A stretch of 35,645 nucleotides of DNA. Origin: Bdellovibrionales bacterium. GTDB lineage: Bacteria > Bdellovibrionota > Bdellovibrionia > Bdellovibrionales > JAKFYE01. The notes below the pieces were generated by a model. The model made no database searches, was not told the DNA's origin, and saw nothing but the letters and a program-made list of their open reading frames with translations. Shown here one piece after another: positions 24,420 to 33,775 of this stretch. The stretch covers positions 1 to 35,645 of the forward strand of contig JAKFYE010000006.1 of NCBI GenBank assembly GCA_021731045.1, given 5' to 3'. Every line of letters begins with the position of its first letter. The first letter of the stretch is position 1. A program made the translations under genes and the position numbers.

Positions 24420-26525
24420 ATGTCCTCCATGATCGACTTGGATAAGGTCCGTAATATAGGTATTTCTGCTCACATTGACTCGGGAAAAACAACACTCTCC
24501 GAGCGCATTCTTTTTTACACCGGAAGAATTCACGCCATTCACGAGGTTCGTGGAAAAGACGGCGTCGGCGCAAAAATGGATTCGATGGATCTTGAACGAG
24601 AAAAAGGGATAACGATCCAATCGGCAGCCACGTACTGTCAATGGAAAGACATTCAAATTAACCTGATCGATACTCCGGGACACGTCGATTTCACGATCGA
24701 AGTGGAACGCGCCCTTCGCGTTCTTGACGGCGCTATTCTTGTTTTGTGTGGCGTTGCAGGCGTACAATCTCAATCTATTACTGTGGATCGTCAGATGAGA
24801 CGCTACAGTGTTCCTCGTCTAGCTTTTATTAATAAACTTGATCGCGCAGGAGCAAACCCTGTTCGCGTGACGGAACAACTTCGCGAAAAACTAAAGCTCA
24901 ATGCCCATATGGTACAATTACCGATAGGTCTTGAAGAGAAACACATCGGTGTTGTCGACCTTGTCGAAATGAAAGCCTATATCAATACAGGAAACGACGG
25001 TGAGGTTATTGAGGTAAAAGATATTCCTGCAAACATGCTCGAAGATGCAAAAAAAGCGCGCGCGTCTCTTGTTGGAGCTGCCGCTGATTTTGATGAAACT
25101 GTTGCCGAAAAATTTTTGATGGAAGAAGAAGTCTCGCCTGAAGAACTTCGCAATGCGGTTCGCAAAGGTACAATTGCTCTTCAGCTCGTGCCGGTGTTTA
25201 TGGGCTCTGCTTATAAAAATAAAGGCGTTCAACCTTTACTTGATGGTGTGACTCACTTCTTGCCAACACCTAAAGACGTTAAAAACGAAGCGCTTGATCA
25301 AGATAAGAACGAAGAAAAATTAGAACTTAAATCAGACCCTAAACTTCCGCTCGTCATGCTCGCGTTTAAACTTGAAGACGGCCGCTTTGGTCAGCTGACC
25401 TACATGAGGATTTATCAAGGAACGGTCACTAAAGGCGATATGATCTTTAACATGGCCAACGGTAAAAAAGTGAAAGTTCCGCGATTGGTTCGTATGCACT
25501 CAGATGAGATGCAGGACATTGAGACTTCATCGGCGGGCGATATCGTGGCGATGTTCGGTGTGGATTGCGCCTCTGGAGACACGTTTACTGATGGCAAAGT
25601 GAATTACACGATGACATCTATGCACGTTCCAGACGCCGTGATTTCACTTGCGATTGCACCAAAAGAGAAAACTTCGTCTGCGAATTTCTCAAAAGGCCTC
25701 AACAAGTTTACAAAAGAAGATCCAACTTTCCGTGTTCACCGCGATGAAGAATCTAGCGAAACAATTATTTCGGGAATGGGAGAACTCCATCTCGAGGTTT
25801 ACGTAGAACGTATGAAGCGTGAATTTAATTGTGAAGTGATCACAGGGCGTCCTCAAGTCGCCTTCCGTGAGACTATCACGCAAAAAGCAGACTTCGTAAC
25901 GGTTCACAAAAAACAAACGGGTGGTTCTGGTCAATACGCGAAAATCGCGGGCTATATGGAGCCATTGCCTATTGAACTCGGACAAAACTATGAGTTCCTT
26001 AATAAAGTTACGGGTGGTTCTATTCCTCGAGAATTTATTCCTGCTTGTGACAAAGGTTTTCAAGAGCAGCTTAAAAAAGGATTACTCATTGGATTCCCAA
26101 TTGTCGGCGTACGCATGTGCGTGAACGATGGGGGCTACCATGATGTGGATTCGTCAGAGATGGCCTTCCGTATTTGTGCGATGGCCGCTATTCGTGAAAA
26201 CTATGCCTCAGCAAAACCAGTTGTTCTTGAGCCGATTATGAAAGTGGAAGTCTCTGGTCCAGAAGAATTCCAGGGAACAATCATGGGTCAAATCAACCAA
26301 CGACGTGGAATGATCCAAGGTTCAACTGCAAACGAAGGCTATTCAACTGTCGAGTCAGAAGTGCCTTTGACAGAGATGTTCGGTTACTCCACCGATTTAC
26401 GTTCCGCCACTCAAGGTAAGGGCGAGTTCACAATGGAATTTGCGAGATATGCGCCAGTTCCAAGAAACGTTCAGGACGAAATGGTTAAGAAGTACCAAGA
26501 AAAACGCGCCGCAGAACATAAGTAA
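24420..26525 (+). CDS. fusA: Elongation factor G, spirochaete/delta/mitochondrial EF-G1 type
   Basis: A 701-aa translational GTPase with AHIDSGKT (17-24, P-loop), GITIQSA (63-69, switch I), DTPGH (84-88) and NKLD (138-141), followed by domains II-V. The switch region with [28 protein letters not shown] closely resembles mitochondrial GFM1 and the spd-EFG1 subgroup, which I recognise by wording rather than by alignment. It catalyses ribosome translocation; ribosome recycling may fall to another EF-G elsewhere. The gene is alone, not in a str operon with rpsL/rpsG/tuf, which is consistent with that subgroup. It is followed by a strong terminator. Confidence 0.95.
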   Translation: MSSMIDLDKVRNIGISAHIDSGKTTLSERILFYTGRIHAIHEVRGKDGVGAKMDSMDLEREKGITIQSAATYCQWKDIQINLIDTPGHVDFTIEVERALRVLDGAILVLCGVAGVQSQSITVDRQMRRYSVPRLAFINKLDRAGANPVRVTEQLREKLKLNAHMVQLPIGLEEKHIGVVDLVEMKAYINTGNDGEVIEVKDIPANMLEDAKKARASLVGAAADFDETVAEKFLMEEEVSPEELRNAVRKGTIALQLVPVFMGSAYKNKGVQPLLDGVTHFLPTPKDVKNEALDQDKNEEKLELKSDPKLPLVMLAFKLEDGRFGQLTYMRIYQGTVTKGDMIFNMANGKKVKVPRLVRMHSDEMQDIETSSAGDIVAMFGVDCASGDTFTDGKVNYTMTSMHVPDAVISLAIAPKEKTSSANFSKGLNKFTKEDPTFRVHRDEESSETIISGMGELHLEVYVERMKREFNCEVITGRPQVAFRETITQKADFVTVHKKQTGGSGQYAKIAGYMEPLPIELGQNYEFLNKVTGGSIPREFIPACDKGFQEQLKKGLLIGFPIVGVRMCVNDGGYHDVDSSEMAFRICAMAAIRENYASAKPVVLEPIMKVEVSGPEEFQGTIMGQINQRRGMIQGSTANEGYSTVESEVPLTEMFGYSTDLRSATQGKGEFTMEFARYAPVPRNVQDEMVKKYQEKRAAEHK

Positions 26526-26550
26526 GCTCATTATACCGACCTTTATCCAG

Positions 26551-26577
26551 AAAACCTCTCCCGCAAGGAGAGGTTTT
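26551..26577 (+). terminator. Rho-independent terminator of fusA
   Basis: AAAACCTCTCC and GGAGAGGTTTT form an 11-bp stem with a 5-nt loop, followed by a TTTTTT run, 25 bp after the fusA stop codon. Confidence 0.92.
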
Positions 26578-26647
26578 TTAATTTCAGCGATAAGAATGGT
26601 CCACCGACCTAGACAGTTCTTTTTGCTTACTGATAGGCTATAGCCTC

Positions 26648-27709
26648 ATGGGATTACTGATCTTTTCTTGTCTCTTTGCGATTTCGATGTCATTTCTTTG
26701 CTCTCTTTTAGAAGCGACGCTTCTTTCTATTAGTTATGCGCACGTACAGCTTTTAAAAAATCAAAATAATAAAGCCGGACTTATATTAGATCGTTTTAAA
26801 CATGAAATCGATCGCCCCCTTGCCGCTCTACTGACTTTAAATACAGCCGCAAATACCCTTGGAGCTGCCGGAGTCGGGGCCCAAGTTCATTATCTATATG
26901 GTAGCGAGTATGTCGCGATCGGTTCGGTGGTCTTAACATTATTAGTTTTAGTATGCGCCGAGATTATTCCAAAAACTATCGGCGTCGTTTATTGGAAGAG
27001 ATTGGCATCTTTTTGTGCTCACACAATCGAAATCATGATTTGGATGACCTACCCATTTGTTAGAGTTTCTGAAGTTATCGCTGATTATATTTCTCCTGGA
27101 TCTGGACGCGCACATCGTATGACTCGGGAAGAGATGATTATCTCTGCCGAAATTGGCGAGAGCGAAGGCACACTTAAGAAAAAAGAAACTCTCATTATCA
27201 AGAATCTACTGCGTCTAGACAAAATTTTCGTACGCGACATTCTCACGCCTCGTTCTGTTTTAGTCGCATTGCCACGACACCTTTCTGTGCGCGAAGTCAT
27301 CGAAAAATTTTCGCCTATTCCGTTTAGCCGTATCCCCGTTTTTGAAACCAATCTAGATTCCATTACGGGCGTGGTGCTTCGGTACAAAGTTCTTGAAGCC
27401 TCGGCCCATGACGAAGAAACTTCAAAACTAGAAGATTTAGCGCAACCCGTTCATACGACTCTAGAGTCTGAAACCGTTGCACACACATTAGATGAATTCA
27501 TTAAACGCCGCGAACATTTATTTATTGTCACAGATGCTTACGGAACAACCGTAGGCCTTGTCACGTTGGAAGATTGCATTGAAACTCTTCTCGGCGTAGA
27601 AATTGTGGATGAATTCGATTCGATCGAAGACATGCGGCAATTTGCGCTCGAGCAATGGGAAAAACGCAAACAAGAACGGCTTGCTCTTGCCGGTAAAAAA
27701 TTCACTTAG
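26648..27709 (+). CDS. CNNM/HlyC-family membrane protein with CBS domains
   Basis: A 353-aa protein. The N-terminal DUF21/CNNM transmembrane domain (about 1-145) has three to four hydrophobic segments, the early SLLEATLLS motif and CAEIIPKTIG typical of the family. This is followed by a CBS pair (about 190-315), with RDILTPRSVLVALP at the start of the first and LFIVTDAYGTTVGLVTLEDCIETLLGVEIVDEFD closing the second. The CorC/transporter-associated C-terminal domain is absent, so the protein is shorter than full HlyC/CorB proteins. A role in Mg2+ or other divalent cation homeostasis is inferred from the family. It is followed by cutA. Confidence 0.9.
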   Translation: MGLLIFSCLFAISMSFLCSLLEATLLSISYAHVQLLKNQNNKAGLILDRFKHEIDRPLAALLTLNTAANTLGAAGVGAQVHYLYGSEYVAIGSVVLTLLVLVCAEIIPKTIGVVYWKRLASFCAHTIEIMIWMTYPFVRVSEVIADYISPGSGRAHRMTREEMIISAEIGESEGTLKKKETLIIKNLLRLDKIFVRDILTPRSVLVALPRHLSVREVIEKFSPIPFSRIPVFETNLDSITGVVLRYKVLEASAHDEETSKLEDLAQPVHTTLESETVAHTLDEFIKRREHLFIVTDAYGTTVGLVTLEDCIETLLGVEIVDEFDSIEDMRQFALEQWEKRKQERLALAGKKFT

Positions 27710-27777
27710 AGCCGGTCTTAAAAATACTCGCGTCTACGAGATTGAGCGAAATCTTAGAGCAATTTAACGGAGGTTCT

Positions 27778-28152
27778 ATGGCAAAAAAGAAAATTGTAAG
27801 AAAAACTCCAAAAAAAAATAAAAAAATATTAAAAAATTCTGATTTTGTTTCAATCTACGTCACAAGCCCGGATCGCGATGTCGCTTTAAAGGTTGCACAG
27901 ACCCTCGTAGACGAAAAACTTGCCGCCTGTTTTAATATTTTCGAAAACGTCACAAGCGTTTATCGCTGGCACAATGAACTCGAAAAAAGCACCGAAGTTG
28001 TTATGATCGGCAAAACGAAGGCTTCACTGCAAAACACCGTCACAAAGCGAATTAAAGAACTAAATACGTACGAAGTCCCTTGTATCGTCTATTGGCCGAT
28101 AGCAGATGGCTTTCCGCTTTATCTTGAATGGATTAAAGCCAATACAAAATAA
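27778..28152 (+). CDS. cutA: CutA-family divalent-cation tolerance protein
   Basis: I chose the ATG at 27778 (124 aa), which has a strong GGAGG RBS, rather than a TTG at 27742. Residues 1-22 are a Lys-rich tail, and the CutA1 core then starts SIYVTSPDRDVALKVAQTLVDEKLAACFN and continues with SVYRWHNELEKSTEVVMIGKT and EVPCIVYWPIADGFPLYLEWI. These match the compact trimeric CutA fold. Homologues bind Cu2+ and are linked to divalent-metal tolerance; the precise role is unsettled. It sits between a CNNM cation protein and a damaged DNA-glycosylase gene on the same strand. Confidence 0.92.
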   Translation: MAKKKIVRKTPKKNKKILKNSDFVSIYVTSPDRDVALKVAQTLVDEKLAACFNIFENVTSVYRWHNELEKSTEVVMIGKTKASLQNTVTKRIKELNTYEVPCIVYWPIADGFPLYLEWIKANTK

Positions 28153-28155
28153 TTT

Positions 28156-28389
28156 ATGATTTTGCCTCGAGGTTTTTATTTGCAAGACACCGAAAAAATC
28201 GCGAAGGCTCTTTTAGGTCAACGCTTTTGTCGCTCGATGGGACGACATGTCCTCTCAGGCACAATTGTTGAAACCGAAGCCTACTTAGGCCTTAAAGATC
28301 CTGCTTGTCACAGCTACCACGGTAAAAAAACTCCACGCGTAAACGTCATGTACAAAGAAGGTGGCCCAGTCCTGAGAATATATTCGTAA
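28156..28389 (+). pseudogene. Truncated 3-methyladenine DNA glycosylase (AAG/MPG family)
   Basis: 77 codons that match the start of AAG-type glycosylases: LPRGFYLQDTEKIAKALLGQ, GTIVETEAYLG with the catalytic-region Glu, DPACHSYHGKKTPR and the beginning of the VMYKEGG block. The family would continue with an HAYVYFIYG-type strand and about 110 more residues. Here homology stops abruptly at about 28367 and the frame ends 8 codons later. No other frame resumes it before the convergent methyltransferase gene. The stub lacks most of the DNA-binding and active site, so it should be inactive. It starts 3 bp after cutA. Confidence 0.8.
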
Positions 28390-28434
28390 AAAATTAAAAA
28401 TATTTAGGGATTTAAAACAGTCCGAAGATGGTAG

Positions 28435-29241
28435 TTATTTTTCGCCAACGATATAGGCGATCCAAGACTGTGCGTAGTCTCCTGTTTCGGTCATAACAAA
28501 CTCGCCGTTGCCTTCGCCTTTTTTTGTAGAGCCTTCCCAATACACGTGCGTTTTTTTAAAACCGACTTCCTCCATCACTTCACGAATTTCACGTATCGTC
28601 CACAAACGCCAGTCGTAGGCGAATACTTTTTCACGTCTCTTTTCGCCTTTGCGTTCGTAATGAATGTAAAACATCGCCTCGTGAGTAATGGGATTGAATG
28701 TATCCTGATCCCAGATATACGAATAATTTTTAAATTTGGTCTGTTCTTCGTTGGGCTCATAACAGCCGCTGCCACCAAAACAGTCGGTAATTAGAATTCC
28801 ATTTGAGTTCAGTGTTTCACAACAATTCTTAAAGTAGTTTTTAAGCGCGTCTCGTGTTTTAAAAAGAAAAAACGAAAAATTCTGAGCTGCGATCACGTCG
28901 GCAGGTGGTAGCGATTTATCCAAAACATTCTTATTTAAAACCGTAATGCGACTCTGTTGATCTTTTGTTAGTTTTGGCAACAAATTTTTCTTACCCCAAG
29001 TTGTGGGCTCGGTGTCTAGATCGACTCCGTACGCTACAAATGACTTATTAAGTTTGACCCATTCACAACAGACGGCAAATGTCCCGCAAAAATCCTCACG
29101 AAGAATTTTAGGGTTTTTCTTTTTTAACTCTTTATATGTTTCTCGAAAAAAATCCGCATCAATATCCGGCGCCTGCACGGAGTCTAAATAATAATGATAC
29201 TTATCAAAAGGAGGCAGTTTTTTTTGTTTTTTCTTAGCCAC
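28435..29241 (-). CDS. Class I SAM-dependent methyltransferase
   Basis: A 268-aa protein with a Lys-rich start. The glycine-rich motif I is altered: REDFCGTFAVCCEWV (about 48-62), followed by VAYGVDLD, VLNKNVLD (motif II) and ADVIAAQNFSFFLFKTRDAL (post-motif). The altered glycine loop (CGTF in place of GxGxG) is characteristic of one group of class I methyltransferases. A FGGSGCYEPNEEQTKFKNYSYIWDQD insert follows the core. The substrate is unknown. The gene runs convergent with the damaged glycosylase, with its stop 46 bp away. Confidence 0.82.
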   Translation of the reverse strand: MAKKKQKKLPPFDKYHYYLDSVQAPDIDADFFRETYKELKKKNPKILREDFCGTFAVCCEWVKLNKSFVAYGVDLDTEPTTWGKKNLLPKLTKDQQSRITVLNKNVLDKSLPPADVIAAQNFSFFLFKTRDALKNYFKNCCETLNSNGILITDCFGGSGCYEPNEEQTKFKNYSYIWDQDTFNPITHEAMFYIHYERKGEKRREKVFAYDWRLWTIREIREVMEEVGFKKTHVYWEGSTKKGEGNGEFVMTETGDYAQSWIAYIVGEK

Positions 29242-29351
29242 GTTTATAGTTCCTTGTCTAAAAACGTATCGGTCTGTTTATTGGAAGTTTCAAATACATT
29301 GCGCTTTATTTGCATAAAAAATAAAGCTTAAAAAACTCACTACAATACGTT

Positions 29352-30407
29352 TTAAGGGACTTCCGAAATCAACGAACGGATCTCGTGAAGAATATTTTCG
29401 GTCTGCGGCACAGTACTCTCCTCAAGATTAGGATGAAGACCAATGCCTGGTACGTTCTTAGCTGCTAAAACTCGCGGGCGCGCTAAGAGCTCATAAAACA
29501 ACTCAGATGTCGCACGGTACGCAAGATGCTCACCAAAGTTTGTGACTTCGGTATCTTCGTTAACAAATAAAACCCGACCCGTTTTTTGAATCGAAGCTTT
29601 AATCATTTGCCAGTCGTACGGATACAAAGAGCGCATATCAATCAAATCAATATGAATACCGTCCTTAGCTAATTCTTCAGCAACTTCTTCACACATTAAA
29701 ACATTGCGGCCGTATGTGACGACTGTGGCTCGATCCCCTTCTAACACGTGTCGAGCGACACCAATAGGCACTCTAAAGTCCTGGACCTTTGGCCATTTAG
29801 CTTTCCAGTTTGAACGATCTCCAAGTGGCGCATCAATCATACTTTTTAACTCGGCTTCACTTTCTGGTTCACCCGGGATGAGCTCTTTTCCACGCACGCG
29901 CAGGAGCGCCTTAGGTTTTAAAAATAAAACAGGGTTTGGATCTTCAATCGCAGATAACATCAAACCATAAGCATCTAATGGCGTTGAGGGCATTACAATT
30001 TTCCAGCCTGGTAAGCGTGTCGCCCACGCATCTAAGCTGTGACTATGATAGACACTCCCCCGAATGCCCGCGCCAACCGGAGTCATCACGACCATCGGCA
30101 AAGGTACTTTTCCGTTCGTGCACCAAAGCGTGTTACCCGCAATTTTGAGAAGATCGATCGTATTAAAAATATAATCGCAAAACTGAATTTCGGCTACGCA
30201 ACGTGAACCTGTCATCGCAATTCCCATCGCGATCCCAATAATCCCACGCTCATCAAGTGGCGTATTCCAAGTGGTTTTTAAACCTTGAGTCGCGGTAAAG
30301 ACGCCACCAAGAGGTGCGCCGACATCTTGGCCAAAAATATCTTTAACGCCTAAATTCTCTTCGCCGTAATGAAGCGCCATGCGAATGGCTTGAACCATCG
30401 TTGACAT
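29352..30407 (-). CDS. 2-oxoacid dehydrogenase E1 component, beta subunit
   Basis: 351 aa from ATG 30407, whose first A is the last base of the alpha-subunit stop (TAATG) and which has a GGAG RBS; an upstream TTG start is less likely. It has the E1-beta signatures: GQDVGAPLGGVFTATQGL (about 23-40), DERGIIGIAMGIAMTG, AEIQFCDYIF and MTPVGAGIRGSVYHSHSLDAW, then a transketolase C-terminal domain (VTYGRNV, VEVIDMRSLYPYD-like). It pairs with the alpha subunit as a ThDP-dependent dehydrogenase. The close pair resembles branched-chain or pyruvate E1; no E2 or E3 gene is nearby, so substrate choice cannot be settled. Confidence 0.93.
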   Translation of the reverse strand: MSTMVQAIRMALHYGEENLGVKDIFGQDVGAPLGGVFTATQGLKTTWNTPLDERGIIGIAMGIAMTGSRCVAEIQFCDYIFNTIDLLKIAGNTLWCTNGKVPLPMVVMTPVGAGIRGSVYHSHSLDAWATRLPGWKIVMPSTPLDAYGLMLSAIEDPNPVLFLKPKALLRVRGKELIPGEPESEAELKSMIDAPLGDRSNWKAKWPKVQDFRVPIGVARHVLEGDRATVVTYGRNVLMCEEVAEELAKDGIHIDLIDMRSLYPYDWQMIKASIQKTGRVLFVNEDTEVTNFGEHLAYRATSELFYELLARPRVLAAKNVPGIGLHPNLEESTVPQTENILHEIRSLISEVP

Positions 30408-31507
30408 TAGAATTTTCTCCAATCCGCATTTTCATTATTTACATAAACATGATCCCAAATCGTATCGGATTGAGGTGCGACTTCTTGTCTTACTTTTTCT
30501 AAGGCTTGGATAGATTCTTGAGAGTATTCTTCGTACAACACTTGTATTTCTTTTTCTGAAATGACATCCCACTTTAATAGTTTTTGTTCAAACGATTTTA
30601 GGCAACACTCTTCTTGCGTCGCTAGGTTTGCTCCACTCGCAGACGAGTGTCCGTACAATCTAGAAACCAACACTTCAAGCAACACCGGCTTACGATGTTT
30701 GCGAATGTATTCGTATTCCGATTGCAAAGCCTTGTAACATTCGACGACATCATTGCCATTAATGACATTCGTTCTCATACCAAAAGCTTTTCCGCGATCG
30801 GCAATAAATTTTTCGCCGTGCTGACTATCAAAATGAGTTGAGATCCCCCATTTATTATTCTGAACGGTCAATAACATGGGAAGTTCTGAGCCTTTTCTAG
30901 TTGCCCATACTAAACACGAGGCAAAATCGCCTTCGGCCGTTCCCGCATCGCCACCGCTAACAACGGTAATGCCTTTAGCTTTTTCACGTCGTTGCACCCA
31001 TGCCGTTCCCAAAGCAATTGGATACTGCACTTCGATTGGTGAAGTGACAGGTGCGATATTCCACTCAGGATAACAATAATGATTTGAAAAATTTCGACCG
31101 CCGGTTGACGGGTCAGTCGCACGATTCATAGTCGTGCGAATAGAATCAATCATCGGCATGCCCATCGCAATCAGCGTAGGCGTGCAGCGATAGTGTAAAT
31201 GAAACCAATCGTGTTCAATGCCTTGACCTTTATTGGCCAATAAACCGAGCGGCACGCCGAAGCCTTCCTCGCCCGGTCCACCAATCCAAAAATAAGATTC
31301 GCCTGATTTGTAGATTTTAATAAGTCGTTCTTCGAGAACGCGCGACTTCACCATAAAACGGTGAAGTTGCAAGAGCAGATCTTTTGATAATGGTAGGCTT
31401 TGCCTCGTTTTAGAGTTCTTCTTTGTTGCTTTAGAAATAACAACAGGCTGTTTTTTTGACTTCGCCGCTAATTGTTTAATGTCTGGTCGCCCCACTCTTG
31501 AATGCAT
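30407..31507 (-). CDS. 2-oxoacid dehydrogenase E1 component, alpha subunit
   Basis: A 366-aa protein. After a Lys-rich N-terminal extension of ~40 residues, the thiamine-diphosphate fold begins at SKDLLLQLHRFMVKSRVLEERL. The ThDP/Mg motif is GGDAGTAEGDFASCLVWATRKGSELPMLLTVQNN (about 185-218), and the phosphorylation-loop region YGHSSASGAN (about 285) is intact. With the beta subunit it decarboxylates a 2-oxo acid and transfers the acyl group to lipoyl-E2. It is more like branched-chain 2-oxoacid E1 than E. coli AceE, a single-chain enzyme. The stop overlaps the beta start by 1 nt. A hairpin terminator of the upstream protease gene precedes it. Confidence 0.93.
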   Translation of the reverse strand: MHSRVGRPDIKQLAAKSKKQPVVISKATKKNSKTRQSLPLSKDLLLQLHRFMVKSRVLEERLIKIYKSGESYFWIGGPGEEGFGVPLGLLANKGQGIEHDWFHLHYRCTPTLIAMGMPMIDSIRTTMNRATDPSTGGRNFSNHYCYPEWNIAPVTSPIEVQYPIALGTAWVQRREKAKGITVVSGGDAGTAEGDFASCLVWATRKGSELPMLLTVQNNKWGISTHFDSQHGEKFIADRGKAFGMRTNVINGNDVVECYKALQSEYEYIRKHRKPVLLEVLVSRLYGHSSASGANLATQEECCLKSFEQKLLKWDVISEKEIQVLYEEYSQESIQALEKVRQEVAPQSDTIWDHVYVNNENADWRKF

Positions 31508-31538
31508 GAGAATTGGTACCTGGAGTTAAACTAAAAAT

Positions 31539-31575
31539 CTAGCACCTTGTCCAATAAATCTTGGACTGGTGCTAG
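31539..31575 (-). terminator. Hairpin terminator overlapping the protease stop codon
   Basis: CTAGCACC...GTCCAA/TTGGAC...GGTGCTAG forms a long stem with a small internal asymmetry. The protease TAG stop is inside the stem. In the minus direction it is followed by ATTTTTAG. Confidence 0.8.
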
Positions 31576-33596
31576 TTATTTTTCTTCCCCGCTTCTCCTA
31601 GATCCTTTGCCACGACTGCTGGTTTGGCTTCAAGCGTAATAAGGTCAGATAAAACATTTGTAGCCTCAACTATTTCAGGTCGTTTCATGTATTCTTCTGC
31701 ACGCAATTTGTCGTTTTTTTGACGAGCTTTACGTTTATCTTCGTTGGCCTTTGTTTCATCTTTTTTATCCAAGATTTCTGCAATCGTCACAACCTTGCCT
31801 TTAGCAATTGTCTTTTCAAGCTCCGTCTTAATTTTTTTAAACTCATCGTTAGTTGCCACACGTTTTTCTGAATTCTTTTTTAACTCGCTGACAAATTCAC
31901 TGCGAATCGGAACCCACGTATCAGGCCCTGCCGCAACCGAAGCCTCTGGAGAAACAAACGGTTTAATTGTTTTAGGAGGAAGTGAATAATCTAAACTCTT
32001 CTCGCCAATTTCATCACGCGCAAAAGCTCCTGGTAATTCTACGTCGGCTGTAACCCCTTGATGTTGCGTTGAATTCCCACCTGGAATAAAGAACATCGCG
32101 ACCGTGACTTTAATTGCGCCCAATTGGTTTGGAAGTGGCACAACAGACTGAACGCTGCCTTTTCCAAAAGTGTGATCACCACCAACAATAACCGCACGTT
32201 TATAATCTTTCAAAGCACCAGAAACAATTTCAGATGCACTCGCGCTTAAACGACTAGTTAAAACAACAAGTGGTCCCGCGTAGTCTACAGCAGGATCAAC
32301 ATCAGCACCGTTTTCAGTCGTACCCTTTGAACTTTGAGTCGCAACGACATTTCCGATTTTAAAAAACAATCCAGCTAAATTCACGGCGTCTTCTAAACTA
32401 CCACCACCATTATTTGAAAGGTCGAGAACAATACCATCCACTTTTTTCTTCTTAGCTTCAGCTAAAAGATTTTTCACATCACGAGCAGAAGATCGTCCAC
32501 CACGCTTCGTATCTGCGTAGAACGAAGGAAGATCAATAATACCCAGTTTATACTTTTTGCCATTCACCGGTTTATCACTGTAATGAATTTTGGCGGCTTC
32601 TTCTTCTAAAGAAATTTTTTGTCTGGTGAGAAGAACGGGAAATTGTCGGGTCTTGTCGCCATCTTTTCTCATGATGCTTAACTTGACGACCGTACCTTTT
32701 TTACCACGAATCAAGCGGACAACATCTTTAAGAGGCATATCGATAACAGGTTCCATTTTTCCATCTGGTCCTTGTCCAACCGCGATGATTTTGTCCTGCG
32801 TTTGCAATAAACCCGATTTCGCCGCAGCTCCACCGGTAACCAATTGTTCGACCACGGTGTACCCGTCTTGAGAACTTAGAGTCGCCCCAATGCCTTCTAG
32901 ACTTAAGCGCATTTGAATTTCAAAATCTTCAAGTGACTCTTTAGATAAAAATGAAGAATGTGGGTCCAACGCTCGCGCCGAAGAATCTATGTAATTAACA
33001 TACAAATCTTCTGTCGTTTCGTCTTTCATGTTTTTCACAGCACGCTCATAGCGACGGCGCACATGATCTTTTGCTTCTTCAAGCTTCATATCACTGGCTA
33101 AGAAAGACGCAATTTGAAATTGGATATAATCCTCTTGATATTTATTAAGATCTTCAGATTTGGTTGCCCACTCACGTTTATCCGCATCAAGATCAATTTT
33201 AGCTTCTTTGTTTAATTTAAAACCTTCCGCCAAATATTTTTTTGCATACGCTTCTCGCTCTTGTACGCGTTTTACATACACTTCTTTAACTTTTTCAAGT
33301 GGAACACAATCGCGTTTAGCCAACAGACTCCACATTTCGCCAAACTGTTTGCGAATGTCGTCGATGTCTGATTTTAGAAAATAAATTTTTGAAGAATCCA
33401 TTGTCTTTATATATTGCTCAGTCACACGTTTTTGAAAATTAGCATCGTATTGATATGAGAGAAAATGCTGACCAATCATCGTTTCAACAATCGGTCGTAC
33501 ATATTGACAAGTGAGGTTGCCTGCAAACACCGGCAAGCCCGCCAATATTCCTACGATCACGATTAAAATTTGAATTTTTTTAAATACTGATGTCAT
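31572..33596 (-). CDS. C-terminal processing (tail-specific) protease, S41 family
   Basis: 674 aa from ATG 33596, with a GAGGAG RBS; the longer frame adds 12 unlikely residues. A signal peptide (about 1-26, ending PVFAG) exports it. It then has a long helical N-terminal domain, a PDZ domain (LEGIGATLSSQDGYTVV... about 235-320), and the catalytic S41 domain with Ser in SASASEIV (about 455) and the Lys in FGKGSVQ (about 479), the Ser/Lys dyad of Tsp/Prc. A DUF3340-like C-terminal region ends it. In E. coli, Prc processes FtsI and degrades periplasmic substrates; in Bdellovibrio-like bacteria the substrates are not settled. It is a single gene with its own terminator. Confidence 0.93.
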   Translation of the reverse strand: MTSVFKKIQILIVIVGILAGLPVFAGNLTCQYVRPIVETMIGQHFLSYQYDANFQKRVTEQYIKTMDSSKIYFLKSDIDDIRKQFGEMWSLLAKRDCVPLEKVKEVYVKRVQEREAYAKKYLAEGFKLNKEAKIDLDADKREWATKSEDLNKYQEDYIQFQIASFLASDMKLEEAKDHVRRRYERAVKNMKDETTEDLYVNYIDSSARALDPHSSFLSKESLEDFEIQMRLSLEGIGATLSSQDGYTVVEQLVTGGAAAKSGLLQTQDKIIAVGQGPDGKMEPVIDMPLKDVVRLIRGKKGTVVKLSIMRKDGDKTRQFPVLLTRQKISLEEEAAKIHYSDKPVNGKKYKLGIIDLPSFYADTKRGGRSSARDVKNLLAEAKKKKVDGIVLDLSNNGGGSLEDAVNLAGLFFKIGNVVATQSSKGTTENGADVDPAVDYAGPLVVLTSRLSASASEIVSGALKDYKRAVIVGGDHTFGKGSVQSVVPLPNQLGAIKVTVAMFFIPGGNSTQHQGVTADVELPGAFARDEIGEKSLDYSLPPKTIKPFVSPEASVAAGPDTWVPIRSEFVSELKKNSEKRVATNDEFKKIKTELEKTIAKGKVVTIAEILDKKDETKANEDKRKARQKNDKLRAEEYMKRPEIVEATNVLSDLITLEAKPAVVAKDLGEAGKKNN

Positions 33597-33775
33597 GCTT
33601 ATCTCCTCAGCGAAACCACTACGGATGCCCATTTATGGACGACCAGGTTAGAGTATAATTCAGTTCGAAAGGACTATCGGCAAAAATCTTATCGAAGAAT
33701 ACAAGATCGAGGGCTAGGTGTGTTAAGACAGTAATTATGATTCAATGTGTAGATACGTCTCAAAAACGCACGAAA

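Noticed and set aside
24918-25232. Antisense frames within fusA
   Set aside because: They are shadows of a strongly conserved translation factor gene.
29303-29327. AT-rich hairpin after the E1 beta gene as a terminator
   Set aside because: It has no U-tract on either side in the direction of transcription; the stem is weak.
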